A stretch of DNA of 64,000 bases. Source: Loripinus fragilis (lineage: Eukaryota > Mollusca > Bivalvia > Lucinida > Lucinidae). This document shows, piece by piece, positions 46,562-58,985 of this stretch. The notes under the pieces were generated by a model. The model searched no databases. It was not told the origin of the DNA and was given only the letters and a program-made list of their open reading frames with translations. The number at the start of each line of letters is the position of its first letter. Within the stretch, counting starts at the first letter, position 1. Location: assembly GCA_964019695.1 (NCBI GenBank), contig OZ026516.1, positions 84,027,188 through 84,091,187 of the forward strand. Direction: 5' to 3'. The translations under genes were made by a program, and so were the position numbers.

Positions 46562-49478
46562 AGGATATGTGATATGTGATATTCTGTCAAGTTTCTTTAG
46601 ATTGACAATGGTCTGGCAGTACTGCATTTTACATACCCCTTTCAGCTCTACCCTACCATGCTCAATCCAATCAGATTCGCCTATTTGGCATAAGTTTATT
46701 ACAGTAGTCATAGTTCCACAAAAATAAGATGATTGGCATTCAGGAAATGATGCAATAAGATCCACACATCATGCCCTAAACACCAAGAGGTAAGATGTAA
46801 AGACACACAATGAACTCAATAAACATATAAAACATATGCCAAGTGTTTCCCTTTCGATATTAAGGGCTTGAGACCTGATGCATCAATTTCTATCGTTGCT
46901 TATATAAAACTTACCGCATGTCTATAAATTTGCAGCAATACACACCCATCTCCGCTAGGTTGCAAATGCACACATGGGCATGCTAATGGGTTGTATATAT
47001 AAGTTACAAACAAATGGCTCAGGATTGAGCATTTAGGTGTACCAGGTCTTTGCTTTCAACTATTTATATCTCTTGAAAGAATAATAACAATAAATATGGC
47101 ACATGTGAATGATAGATGAAAAAAATGCTTATGCATAAAACTATAGAAATATATGGGCCAGGATATGACAAAGGGTACCTTATGACTATGTCAATCAAAA
47201 TCTAGCCCAAGTTGCCTCTGCAAAGTATAATTATATGTTAAGAGCATTTCCTGGAAATTTGAAGCAGTTATCTTTAATATTGACAACTATATGGAGGTTT
47301 GAAGCAACATACGAGGGTCAGTCAAAAATAACTGAGCCCTACCACATAACATTTTAGTTTGGTATTGTAGACAACAAATGTGATTATTTTCTATAAAATT
47401 CACATGTCATTGATGTTTTGACCCTGAAAAATTATCCTATAGAAGATTCTATGATGGTTGCTAGGCAACTGAAGATCATCAGTCAGATCGATGCGTTCAC
47501 GATCTCAGCCACTATGAATATACAGTATGTCTTTAAAAAGCTAGTGTGCTTGATAGTTTTTTTGAAAGACATATTTGACATTTATTTGAATAACATATAT
47601 CAGATTGTCTTTTCATTACACTTAGTCCATAAATGTTTAGGTGAACATTGATTGTATACGTTGCCTAGCAACAAAAAACACCAAAATTCCACAAATTTTC
47701 AAATACACGAGAATTGTGTTGCCATGGAAACAAAATCGTGAATTTAAATCAAGGGACTTAATATGTCTGAGGGTTGGTTTGTGTATGCAGTACTGTTAAA
47801 GTATTAGTAGGCTAATATTTTATGTTTTCTATTAAAATTGTGTAAATTTGAATATGGGTGGAGTAAATTATAGGACGTCAGGCATGTTAAAATTTGATAA
47901 ATTATGAAATCAAACTGCCACAGCATCTATAATTTGGGTTCAGTTGGTTTCTGTTCTGTGGCACTGAATAGGTACATGTTAAAGATATCAGGCGACAGTG
48001 AATAAAGCCTTGCTTCAACATTACTGTTTCCATAGCAACACTTAGAATTAGATGTATCAGATTGTACAGTGCTCAAGCTGGCCTGAGCCGTTGTTGTCCA
48101 AATTCTACAATGTCTAATTTTCTGTCATCGTGGCTCATATATGGTATCAACATTTATATATTTATGAATTCATAGACCTTGGGATTGCTGAAGACCCTGC
48201 CCCCTCCCCCAGTGGGATTTTGGCCACTATGATTTCTTGATACTACAATATATATATGCCTCAGAATGAGACATGTTAGCCCTCTGAGAAGTGTCGCGCA
48301 ATGTAATGTAACATCAAAATTACATACGTAACATAATGATAAAAACTATTTTGGTGCCCAATTCTAAAGTACTCTTATATACAGTTACATACTTTTTTTA
48401 AGTTTGTATGTGCTCAAATTATTGCAGGATGGCTTTTTAAAGTATTTTACTCACGAAGAGGTGCGCTGCTTACATTACTTCATTTTACATATGTTATATT
48501 TGTGAACTACATCCTATAAAATCTTTGATTTTTAATAGTTTCATTTGATAAACTTTTAATGCATATTTAAGATCACAATACTATGAGTATAAAAGGCAAT
48601 TAACTGGCAAATTCAAAACTGCAAACAGCTTGCTTCTATCACAAAAATTGTAAGAGTTATAAGCTGTAAGTATGATGACCTCAATAAAATGTTTATAACA
48701 TAAAGCCTTTTTCATTGATATTGAGCCAGTAATAATATAGGTAAGCCTTTAAACATGGTAATATGAGCATTCTATTGATAAAGAATAGCGTAAAGCAATA
48801 TTTAACATTTTTCTGGTGTAAATACCATTTAGTTGCTTGTATTATTATGATTATATGTAACGTGTATTACTTACTTTAATACAATCTATATTCATGGTCA
48901 GTTCTTGAATTATACATCACGGGGTGTTTTATTAATATTAATATGCCTGACCCAAAGTTCCTTTGGGGCTATAAAAAATCAGTAGATGACAAGAAAGAGT
49001 GAAACATTATCCAGTAGGCAGAGATTTAACCAAAAGTCTCATTTAATTAGAAACATTTTCTGAGACAAGAAAAATAAAATAATATATAGATGTACCACGA
49101 CCTCTGACCAATGACCTTTCGGTCTTTCTATTTCAAACGATTGATGCAGAATGCGTCAAATGAGCCAGTCTGGATGGAACATTTGTGTATGTCAAAGCTT
49201 TTATAATAAATGGAAATAAATGCCTGAAACCCTTTTTTCTAGAACAACACATCGATATTGTAAATAGAGTCACGCTTCAAAGCTTTTGGTAGATCAGTAG
49301 TAAAGTAACAGATTTATTTATAGCCAGTATCTGGGACAAGAAAAAGAAAATAATATAGTAATGTAACAAGTTTTATTTATAGCCAGTAAATGAAACACAC
49401 TGACATCAACTGACATAAAAGATGATTGGTCTATTTACCCTTTAAAAAGGCATCCCTCTCATGAAATGAAAAGCTCAC
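46562..49478. other. Intergenic, no gene seen
   Basis: AT-rich. A solo mariner-type end (TACGAGGGTCAGTCAAAAAT) is at 47311 with no partner. A short direct duplication (AGATTTATTTATAGCCAGTA / AGTTTTATTTATAGCCAGTA) lies near 49310-49390. Confidence 0.45.
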
Positions 49479-49657
49479 TACAGTAAAACCTGTCTTAAGC
49501 GGCCACTCAAAAGGAAAACCAAAATTGGCTTTCAAGACCGAGGTTCACTTAATGCAGGTCAAAAGTATTGCATTCAATGCTTCACTAAGCTACCATTTGC
49601 CAATAAGATTTTGTTTTGTCTATTTTTGAGTGACCTCTTAAGACAGGTTTTACTGTA
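49479..49657. mobile_element. MITE of the ACAGTAAAACCTGT family, best copy
   Basis: 179 bp. TACAGTAAAACCTGTCTTAA and its complement TTAAGACAGGTTTTACTGTA are perfect arms. The interior carries GGCCACTCAAAAGGAAAACC and GACCGAGGTTCACTTAATGC. Confidence 0.88.
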
Positions 49658-49669
49658 TTCACAAAAAAA

Positions 49670-49891
49670 CCCTGTCTGCTCTCTCATCTGCTGATGTAAT
49701 TCAGCAGCCTTTATTACTAACAATATGGATCCTGATCAGATTGCTCCTTAGGTGCAATCTGATCAGGGTTCATAGTGCTTGTTTCCATGGTAAAAGCCTT
49801 CTAAAGTGCATTCTAATATAATTATGGAGCAGATGTATTAAGCGGATGACATTTCATGACAACAATAAAATATTGGCAGGAAAAGGGTTAA
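49670..49891. mobile_element. Hairpin MITE, TTAAC-end group
   Basis: Core GATCCTGATCAGATTGCTCC, TTAGG, GTGCAATCTGATCAGGGTTC is a near-perfect palindrome. The right end is GGAAAAGGGTTAA. Other pieces (GCTTGTTTCCATGG, GCAGATGTATTAAGCGGATG) follow the order seen at 13226. Confidence 0.75.
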
Positions 49892-49967
49892 ATGGCTAAC
49901 TGTGATTAAAATACTTAAAAAACTTTAAAAGGAAACCAACTGTACTATAGATAGAAAAGTTCCAAAG

Positions 49968-50148
49968 TAAAGTAAAAAAATCTGTGTAAAACAGCCCCTC
50001 TCAAAAAGACCAAAATTGGTTTTGAAGACCAATTATCACAAGGAGACCATTTTGCAATACTTTTGACGACGTTCATTAAGCTATCATTTATCATTAAGAT
50101 CTTTGTTTGTCTATTTTTGAGTGGCTGTTTTACACAGGTCTTACAGTA
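49968..50148. mobile_element. MITE of the ACAGTAAAACCTGT family, copy 3
   Basis: AGTAAAAAAATCTGTGTAAA...GCTGTTTTACACAGGTCTTACAGTA with the family interior (GACCAAAATTGGTTTTGAAG, TATTTTTGAGTGG). Confidence 0.75.
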
Positions 50149-50277
50149 TAAATTCTCTGGCTACATGTACAGTCAGGTACTGAGATATTGGTAAATATAA
50201 CCACACTTACAGCAACAATGTTCTAGCCTGTAGATGGAGTCAAGCCCTGCTTAAGGAAAAATTAAATTGTATCCCTT

Positions 50278-50512
50278 TATTGCAACGAGTTTAATAAATT
50301 CAATAATACAGGAGCACTAATATTAAGTTCAATTTATCGCATGACTTTAAAATTAATTGAAAATCACATTTTTGGCGTGAAAACGTCAAGATTTTGTCAT
50401 CTTTTAAGCAACGTTATAATGAACGTCTTTACACTACATTACTAAATCAACTACCAGTGGTTTATTGATTATATTGCATGGCATTATATCACTCCCAGAT
50501 GCGACGTCATGG
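50278..50512 (+). repeat. Dispersed ~310-bp repeat, 5'-truncated copy
   Basis: Starts inside the repeat at TTTATTGCAACGAGTTTAAT and runs to CTCCCAGATGCGACGTCATG, matching the right two thirds of 51799-52108. Confidence 0.75.
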
Positions 50513-51511
50513 GATACCTCATTTTGTTCTTGAATGCCTGTGAAGACAGTTATGAAGCTAGATGCATTTATATTTGAAAATCCCTGGTACCTGTTGTCCA
50601 TTTAAATGTAAAATAAACTATTCAGAATCCTCACATTAAACACATTAAAACCAATAACCTTGAATGAATTCTTCAACAAACATACAGATTAAACATGTGT
50701 ATGTCTCATTGAGATGGTTCTTTTGACTACCAACAAAATATGCTTTGGTTGAGAAATAAGAAAATTATTTTTTTTTAATTATGCACTCTTAACTACATGT
50801 AGTATTGGGAACATATGTTTCAATTGATATCAGTTTATATAAAGCAAAATATTTTCAGTTTATGAGTTTTTGGTACTAATATTTAAAGTCACTTTTTAGC
50901 AAGCATGTGTGACTACATAGTGGGACAACATTTAATTAGGAAAAAAACAAATCCTTCAAAAAAAGAGAGAAAGTACCAAAATATCATCTTCAGGCTCATT
51001 TTTGATTAAAAACAAGTCTAATCTTATATAAAGCTTAAAGAGGATGACTAACATAATAATTCTTACAGAAAACATTCTCTAACTGGCCAATTTTTAACCA
51101 TTAAAGCACCAATCACAACTGTTTCCACGATTACTAAATTATATACAACGCACGTGGTTGTGTATGTGCAGGTGTAAATAAAATTATGCTGTATAAACCT
51201 GTCATATTTGCTGAAATTCCTCTACTGAAACTGAAAAAAATAAAATGCAATTTGTGCATGTTTTCGGTTCGGCATTCGGTTTTGGTTCGGTTTCAGCGTA
51301 TATGTGAAAGCACTCATAAACTGGAAAGCATTTTATTTTTTGTTCGGTTTTGGTGTCTATCTGAAATGGCCTTAGACAAGAAATTAATCAAATTACTGTG
51401 GAATATGCAGATATACTGTTGATATAAAACACTTGCATTTGTAACAAGTTCTCTATCCGAAGTTAAAATGACTTCTTAAGTTAAAATAAATGTACACTAA
51501 AATAATGATTC

Positions 51512-51710
51512 TGTTTGTTTGATTTGATTCTTTACGTCCCATCAACAATCTTTCAGTTAAACAGGGACGGGTCTTCCTGGGTTGAACCAGTACTAAGCTA
51601 GGATTAATCTTCTTGCTCAAGGACACAACACAGTGACGCCGGTAAGGCTCGACCCCGCGGGCCCTCGGTCTCGAGTCAAGCATTCTACCACTGAGCCACT
51701 GCGCTCCCTG
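51512..51710 (-). repeat. tRNA-derived SINE, well preserved
   Basis: Minus strand reads AGGGAGCGCAGTGGCTCAGT, GGTAGAATGCTTGACTCGAG (box A) and GGGGTCGAGCC (box B), then CACTGTGTTGTGTCCTTGAG, CTTAGTACTGGTTCAACCCA and a tail. An RNA polymerase III type internal promoter is implied. Not a functional tRNA: no cloverleaf is closed. Confidence 0.85.
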
Positions 51711-51798
51711 TAAAATAATGAAGTTCTAATTCAATATATTCATGTAAACACTAAGATAACCAATATCTATATATAGTTAATTAATTTTACTATACACT

Positions 51799-52108
51799 AT
51801 ATAGAGGATCTTACATGAATGATCATGTTTTATTGAATTTATAAAACGAGTTGAGGAAAAGAGATAAAATGTGAGGCTTGCCAAGCATTTTATCTCTTTT
51901 TCGCAATGAGTTTAATAAATTCAATAATACAGGAGCACTTATGTTAAATTCTATTTATCAAATGACATTAAAATTACTTAAAATCACATTTTTGGTGTAA
52001 AAATGGACGTCATTATGTAATGTTACTAAATCTGTAAACCTCTTGTGGTTTATCGATTTTATTGCATGGCGTAATATCACTCCCAGGTGTGACATCATGT
52101 GATAAAGC
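51799..52108 (+). repeat. Dispersed ~310-bp repeat, full copy
   Basis: TATAGAGGATCTTACATGAA, GTTTTATTGAATTTATAAAACGAG, AAAGAGATAAAATG-GAGGCTTGCC, GCATTTTATCTCTTTTTCGC, CTCCCAGGTGTGACATCATG. Internal stems as in copy 1. Confidence 0.8.
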
Positions 52109-52310
52109 CAGTTATTATTGACTCTTTTCATTCTGGAGACTGGTAAACAGGTAATTTGGTAAACAGTGAAGACCCAGATGAAATGCCATTTAATGCAGCA
52201 TTTCATCAGGGTCTGCACTGTTTGCTTAGATAAAAACAGTCTTCAGGGACATAAATTAATTAAAATTTAGAAATTTTGACCTGTGACCCCTTAAAATACA
52301 AAATAGACTT
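52105..52310. mobile_element. Hairpin MITE, GACCCAGATGAAATGC type, copy 1
   Basis: GTGAAGACCCAGATGAAATG, CCATTTAATG, CAGCATTTCATCAGGGTCTG, CACTGTTTGC. It is followed by GACCTGTGACCCCTTAAAAT as in the other copies. Abuts the ~310-bp repeat directly. Confidence 0.75.
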
Positions 52311-52679
52311 GCCTATTTTATTTAAATATGTATTGTGAAATCTATCAGAATGAATAGGTTTATTGGTGTAACTTTTTCTATGAAAATAGAACTCCTCAAT
52401 TTATAATGCTCATGCACTGTGAAGAAGTACCAGTTTCTAAAGAAATAAGGAACATATTATTTACAACCTCAATGGTTACAGTGTTACATGTAAAAATACA
52501 TTGTTACATGTAACGGAAACTATTTATTGTCAACACCTCTAAACAACAACAAAAAATATTGACAGCACAAAGTTCCATTACCAAAAGCCTTAATAAATTC
52601 AGAGCTCCAGTTAAGAAAGAGTAAATAATATTTCAGCAATGATTTTAAAAAAAAGTATTGAAAGCAAATTTGAGGGAGT

Positions 52680-52830
52680 AAATACTGAGTGTGTAAATGA
52701 AAATTATTTTTCTTATTTCTCAACCAAAAATTATGTTGTGGGTACTCATAGAACTGTCTCAATGAAATGGTTCTTTTGAGCACCCAAAAGATACGTTTTA
52801 ATTGATGGGTAAGAAAATAATTACAATTTT
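52680..52830. repeat. TTTCTCAACCAAAA hairpin repeat
   Basis: ATTTTTCTTATTTCTCAACC and a partner GATGGGTAAGAAAATAATT with GGTTCTTTTGAGCACCC between. Also at 63808-63915 and (half, opposite strand) about 50700-50770. Confidence 0.6.
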
Positions 52831-53014
52831 ACGTTCAAAAAGTTTCCCTACATGAACTTCTGGTAACATTGTTACATGTAACAGAAAAAATTGTTGTCAA
52901 ATCCTCTATATAAACAACAAAAAAAATATTGACAGCACAATGTTTCGTGACCCGAAGCCTAAGATAATTCAGAGCCCCAGTTAAGAGAGGGTAAATAATT
53001 TTTCAGCAATGATG

Positions 53015-53231
53015 TTATCCCTTTTCATTCTAGATACTGGTAACAGTGAAGACCCAGATGAAATGCCGCTTAATGCAGCATTTCATCTGGGTTTGTACTG
53101 TTTGCTAGGATAAAAACAACCTTCAAGGACAAAAGAAAATTTGACCAGCAACCCCTTAAGTACACAATGGACTATTCCATACTTATGACATCATTACGTA
53201 AGGGATAATCCATCAGAATGAAAAAGGTTAA
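53015..53231. mobile_element. Hairpin MITE, GACCCAGATGAAATGC type, best copy
   Basis: Left TTATCCCTTTTCATTCTAGA; right ATCAGAATGAAAAAGGTTAA; centre ACAGTGAAGACCCAGATGAA and its complement around a CCGCTTAATGCAG loop. A third, decayed copy lies at 59197-59360. Confidence 0.82.
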
Positions 53232-53249
53232 GAAATAAGTACTGAAAAC

Positions 53250-53362
53250 CAATTTAAGGGTAGCTTAATGCAATACTTTTGACCTGCATAAAGCAATAAT
53301 TGGTCTTGAAAACCAATTTTCGGTCTTTTTGAAAATGGTCTTTTTACACAGGTTTTACTGTA
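53250..53362. mobile_element. MITE of the ACAGTAAAACCTGT family, truncated
   Basis: Contains TTTTGACCTGCATAAAGC, TTGGTCTTGAAAACCAATTT and the right end TTTTTACACAGGTTTTACTGTA. Left end missing. Confidence 0.65.
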
Positions 53363-55599
53363 AATGGTTCTGAGGTTAATATAGAATGATAAAGATATCC
53401 CTTTTGTCTAGTTCATTTTCTAGTAATTTCATGAAAAATTGTAGGGGAGACAAACTGAATAAAACTCCTATACTTACATTTGTATTTCAATGAGACAATT
53501 AAAACATATTTCATACAGTAATATATAAGAAAAACATAAACTAGAAGCAAAAATGGGCCAGAAATCCATCCCTCACAAAAAATAGAACCTGTACAATTTT
53601 GCACAGGTTTCATACTTTGCATGTTTACCGATGGCAATATAAAACTATTCCACAAATTTTAAGCAATCTGTTTTTTAAATAGATAGTCAGCTTATTTGTG
53701 TATGTAATGGTTAAACGACCTGGATTGCCAATTTGCATAATTTTACCAAATGAAAATATAAGTGTGTTTCGGGTAACAGGTATGAAAATTTTTGGTAGGG
53801 TAGACACATATTATTTTTTTCATTACTATTTTTTTTCAGCAGAAATGCCTTTCAAAATGCATAAAATTAAATATTTTCCAGAAAATCTGAAAAAACACAC
53901 ATTGGTTTCATCTGTAAATTTAGCTAGGGTCTAGTTACCCTAAACACAGGTATTTTTTTAACTGGCCTTGTAAAGAATGGCGAGTCTACACTTAAAACGG
54001 ATACCAGTGGTTTTGAACAATGTCTTTTTATTCCCAAAAAATCACAACTTTGGCAGGAAAGGCGGCCCATGATGTGACATTTTGAGTCGATCAGCTTAAC
54101 TGATAAGAACTGGTCCTGAGGTTATAAAGCTTTTTTCATACTCAACTCAGCTGAGCAAGAAATTTATCCTGCTCATAAATGTTAAAATGCCAACAATTGT
54201 TGGCATTTTTTACACTTTTAAGCATGATAAATACAACATCTGAGAGACTTAAAGCAAGAAATATTATAGTGCTGCAGCAGACCTACCATATTGTGACACA
54301 TACCAGTCCCCACAGGGTAACAAGCAGCAACATATATCAAATTAAAGCTCAGAGCCTTGGGAGTTCAAAATTACATGATGCCACTGTCAGGACTGAGGGT
54401 GAAATTTTTTACGGCCCTTCAACAGAGGGTACCCCTAATACCCTAGTCTAAAGCCCATACTGATAAATGTATTAAATGTGCTGCAGTATATTCGTGATAA
54501 TGGACAGTTTGATACAACAATAAACAGAAATGATAATATTAATTAATAAAACGTCAGTTCCATGTAAACGTTTCCTGTCTACAGTCACGAAAAAGGTCAA
54601 CAAGTGCAAAAGTCACGAAAACATATGACATTGTAAAATATTGATGATACTGTTGATTTGTTTACCTTAATACATATCGTAAATAAAAACTGGCCATTCA
54701 ACATAACATTTTATTCAATTGGCTTGTAAATAATCGTCACTGTAGGTAATAGTTCACTTGGAAATAAAAAGAATACAGAAACTTAGTTGTAAAAAAGCAA
54801 CAAATATTAATCTGGACTTTAGCAAGTTTTCCATAAAAAAAACTTAGTGCAAATGAGTCAATAAATATTATAAAAGGAAAATATTATTTGTTTTTTGACT
54901 GATTGATTTATCAATTGATTGATTCATTGATTTATCAATTTTGTTTTGCTATTTAATCATTCTGACCATTTATATTGGGTTTTCTGTAATTTAAATTGTC
55001 GACCAGCAATTATTATTAAAGTAAATGATCTACAACCCAGTAATTGAAATCCCCACCTTCAAGATATGATGGTTATCTTAATGAAATAAACATTCTAATA
55101 GAGCTTTGTATAATTGTAAATACAATGTTAACATTAATATCAGAGTTAGCAGTGCACAGCATATACTAGCAGGAAAATACTGACAGGGTGTTCCCAGCAT
55201 TCTACCTTGGCCCCGGAAATATGCACACTCTAGTTTCAGTTTATTGGTGCAGTCTTTGCTTCCAAAGAATACCCTTTTAAGAACATTGTAGACAAAGCAT
55301 GAAATGTCCTGTCCACTTCAAATGATGGAGCGATAAAAATGCTAAACTATCCTGATATTCTGTAACAAGACATTGCAAGACGGAATATCTACCTCTTCTA
55401 CAGTCTAGTTGTAGGGATGATTTCCTCTTCCTAGTTATGCCCCAATTGAAACATGCTTGGGTTTTGTGGCTAAATTGCACGAAAATCTGGCTGATGTTTG
55501 CTACAAAGAAACAACAAATGACTTCAATCAGGGATTACACATTTGTTTTTTTGTTTCAAAAATTACAAGAACATGTAGATTAAAAGGACTAACGCTAAA

Positions 55600-57690
55600 G
55601 GGAAATGTCTAAGCAAGGTGGTTTCTTCAAAGCCCCGTTACAGCCAAGTACTCTTTGACATTTCATGATAATGTGTTTAGTTGCCAGAAAAAGACACAAA
55701 AAGGAGTAAGCATTTATCATTCAGACACACGTGCAATGTCGAAGAAGTTTGATAATGATGTGAAAAGAAAGACTCATATGTTTGAAGGAATATTCATAGA
55801 TCCATCCGACAATGACAATCCATCTGATCATCCATTGAACTTCGCGTCTGGTGTAGTGACAACATCTGCAATCACGGAAAGCCTACGAAAAACCTAAGAC
55901 AAAGGCAGTCAAGTATCAATAAACTTCACAAAGAAACATTTGATACCATCAGAAAACAACATGCCACTAAAAATGTACTACGATTCACTTCCCAAGTCTG
56001 ACATTAAAGTAATGACAGAAATGCAAAAGACAGTCCGCATCGAAATTCAACAGAGTAACAGTCAGTGGAGAAGTAATGTATTTAAAGTAAGAAAGGATGC
56101 AAAGATCAGGAAACGATACAATCAAGTACCACACCTGACCAAGGATACCACATGGGAAAGTTACAGAAATAGTTAGGAAAAAATTCTGGGTTTTTACGCG
56201 TAAATGACATTTTAGAGTGAAAAAGTAGGATTAGTAGGGCATTTTCATGAGAAAGTAGGGAAAAGTAGGAGCAGATCAAAAAAAGTAGGAAAAATAGGAA
56301 AAAAAAGGAAAAATAGGGCCCACTTGAAAGCCTGTACATCCCATAAAATGTATATCCAAGCTGAAATCCCTATACCAAAAGAATGAAGAATTTAAGGCTT
56401 TTAAGCAAGGGAAGAAAACAAAGTGAATTGTAGCATACTACACTAACTACACGTATATACATGTGATATAGAAAATGGTGATGAAGTACTGAATGGAGGG
56501 AAACTGTAAACCTCAGTGGCGGACTGAATGGTAAGGCCTTTGCCTTTGCAAAGCATAACACATAAGATCTACCCCTGCAATAAAATTGGGAAGAGTCAGA
56601 CACACAAAATTAATGATCCTCCATGCAGCGATTGCATCAAAAAATGGTTCCAGTAAGATCATTGCAAACCGTCCAGATGGTGACACAGTGTTGTTAATTG
56701 ACTTTGTTGTTTCCCTTTGGTGATACATTACATAAGTTAGGAAGCCTCTTTGCGAGCTTGGTGTTTTTAAAACAGCAGAATCTAGGTTGAGTATTTGGTC
56801 AGTAAAATGTATTTAAATTCCCCAATGGTTTCGTCTATAGTCTGTTCTATGGCAGTTGTTCTGCTTTTGTTTATTCATCGTTTGTTGTTGCTCCCATTGT
56901 TTGTGGGGGCTTAATGTTATATGCTTGTTTTGTTTTGCAGTAGCTTTTTGGCCTTTCAAGTTTTGGTTTCATCTCGCTGGGGAAGAAAGAGAGCTTGGTG
57001 CTTTGGTGTGTTCTGAATTTCCTGTCATAGTTTTCTTAGGATCTTCCTGGTTGTGCCATGGGTTGGTCTGTCGTATGTAGTTGTGGCATTTCCTGGTCAT
57101 ACTCACTTACCTGTTGGTTTTCCTGTTGCATCACAGGCCAAATATTTTTGCGAGTTAGCGATTCGTTTTTATGATGAACAGATACACAGGTCGATTTGAA
57201 ACGTTTTATTCCTGTGCATGAGCTCTTTCAAGAGACCACAGAACAACAACATTTATTGATGTTTTTCTATCGTTTGACTGGCTGTGACACTTGCATTGCC
57301 TTTTATGGAACAGGAAAGAAGTTAGCACTTAAAGTGATGTCCAGAATACCGAAATCTTTCAACAACTAAGTGAGCAACTTGCCTGCACTTAAATTGTAGA
57401 GTTACTGTATGATAAAAAGCAATGCAATTCACTTAATGAAATCAGATGCGAGGAAGCGATGAAGAATGTACCACCAAAACGCTACCAGCGAACAGATTAC
57501 AGCTGAACACTGCATGCTATGAGTTGTTTTTATCAGTTACATGTACTTATCTTGAAGACTTGTGGATTGTCTTGCAACTGCAGAGTTTGGATATGAATCA
57601 TACGAGGAAGCACATGGCAGAATGGCATTGAGACCGCTAATGATGAACCAGACAGCTACACCACACAAGTTGCTGAATTATTTATTATGT
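55600..57690 (+). pseudogene. Decayed gene with FEN/PIN-like GCDT motif
   Basis: The N-terminal part at 55655-56085 has stretches GVSIYHSDTRAMSKKFDNDV, KRKTHMFEGIFIDPSD, PLNFASGVVTTSAI and, after a stop and frameshift, YYDSLPKSDIKVMTEMQKTV. The C-terminal part at about 57180-57350 reads DLKRFIPVHELFQETTEQQH, then FYRLTGCDTCIAFYGTGKKL, then ALKVMSRIPKSF. I recall a multi-copy invertebrate protein group in which RRFIPVHE...TGCDT...FxGxGKK follows EEADTR and DTDV motifs, resembling the acidic active site and GCDYC/helix-hairpin of FEN1-type nucleases. The middle is replaced by inserted repeats (56085-57115), so EEADTR and DTDV are missing here. Not functional. Confidence 0.5.
56085..57115. repeat. 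Repeats inserted in the decayed gene
   Basis: 56085-56175 (+) copies the repeat at 24366 (AAAGTAAGAAAGGATGC, CAATCAAGTACCACACCTGA). 56200-56320 is an AG-rich AAAGTAGGAAAA tract. 56858-57108 (-) is the GAGCCACA/CAACAACA repeat. Together they interrupt the coding relic. Confidence 0.6.
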
Positions 57691-57992
57691 AAATTTTCCA
57701 TTGTGAGTAGGCTAATCTTTCTGTAATGAACAGCTTTGTACAACTTTGTGTTTGTGCAATGTAGCAGTGCCACGGGAAGGTAAACTGAATATTTCCTCTA
57801 TTTTGCCTTGTGAAGATGTTGCCAAACGGATGCTGAATCTGATAAATCAGTGAGTGTGTTACGCCATGACACATAATCTTTGGCTCGTTTTATTGGAACT
57901 AGTCATTCAAATGTCATATATATTACATGAGTATGTCACTGTGAACTGTTGACAAACGTCTGACATTCATAAAGTATAATATACATGTATGC

Positions 57993-58985
57993 CATGTGTT
58001 TTCGTGGATGATGGACTTGATGAACTTTCATGGCCAATGGAATATGATATCTCTTAACAGAAAAAAATAGTTTAATACTTGCCTGACACGTTGATATACT
58101 TTATGCAACAGTTGGAACGTTTATGTCATTTAGCATTCATATTATACAAACTTGAGCCATAGTTTTGATTATTGGTTTAAATGGATTTTTATCAGTAAAG
58201 TTATTTTATTTCATGGGCACCCTTCTTTAAAAGGCCATAAACATTTTTGAGCCTACATATGGAAGAGACATCATGCACCTCTGCGTACCAGATGTCAGTT
58301 GTTAACATTTTAACTTGTATTCAATACATTTATACCAAAGAGATCATTTGCCAGAAAATATTCTACAAAATCATGGGTTTTCGTGACTAATGTACTTAAT
58401 GAACTTTCGCCATCGGTGTATTTGGACTTATATGAACCTTACATATGATAAATAATATTTTAGCACCCTCATATATCATTTAGTGTTCATATTATGCCAA
58501 CTACAGCAATGCTTTTGATCATTGGTTTAAATTGATTTTATCGGTAAAGTTATTACTTGTATGGATACCCTTTTTTGTTGGACCATAAAATTTTCAACTC
58601 AATAAATGGTAGCGACATTTTGCACTGTTTGCTTTCCAGATGTCATTGATAATATTTGAACTTGTTTTCAATACATTTATACCTAAGGGGGATCATGTGT
58701 CAAAAAGAATTCTTGAAAATCATGGGTTTTCGTGACTAATGTACCTAATGACCTTTCAATGTCAGTGTATATGGACTTGTTTGCATCTCATGTTTGATGC
58801 AAAGCATATGTAACATCCTTCTGTATCATTTAGTGTTCATATCATACCAACTTTAGCAATGTTTTTGATCTCTGGTTTAATTAAAATTTTATTAGTAAAG
58901 TTATTTATTTTATGGGTGCCCTTTTTTAATGACTCGTAAAATTTTACGCCCCGACATACTGAGGTGGCATCATGCATTTTTTAAT
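57993..58985. repeat. Three tandem copies of a ~350-380 bp unit
   Basis: Units start at CATGTGTTTTCGTGGATGAT (57993), CATGGGTTTTCGTGACTAAT (58372) and CATGGGTTTTCGTGACTAAT (58721), so spacings are 379 and 349 bp. Shared inner blocks are ATCATTTAGTGTTCATAT, TTTTGATCATTGGTTTAAAT, TCAGTAAAGTTATT and CAATACATTTATACC. Non-coding, near the right end of the candidate ~5 kb element. Confidence 0.85.

Noticed and set aside
51512..51710. Possible tRNA gene
   Set aside because: Box A and B are present, but the acceptor and anticodon stems do not close and the body repeats elsewhere; a SINE.
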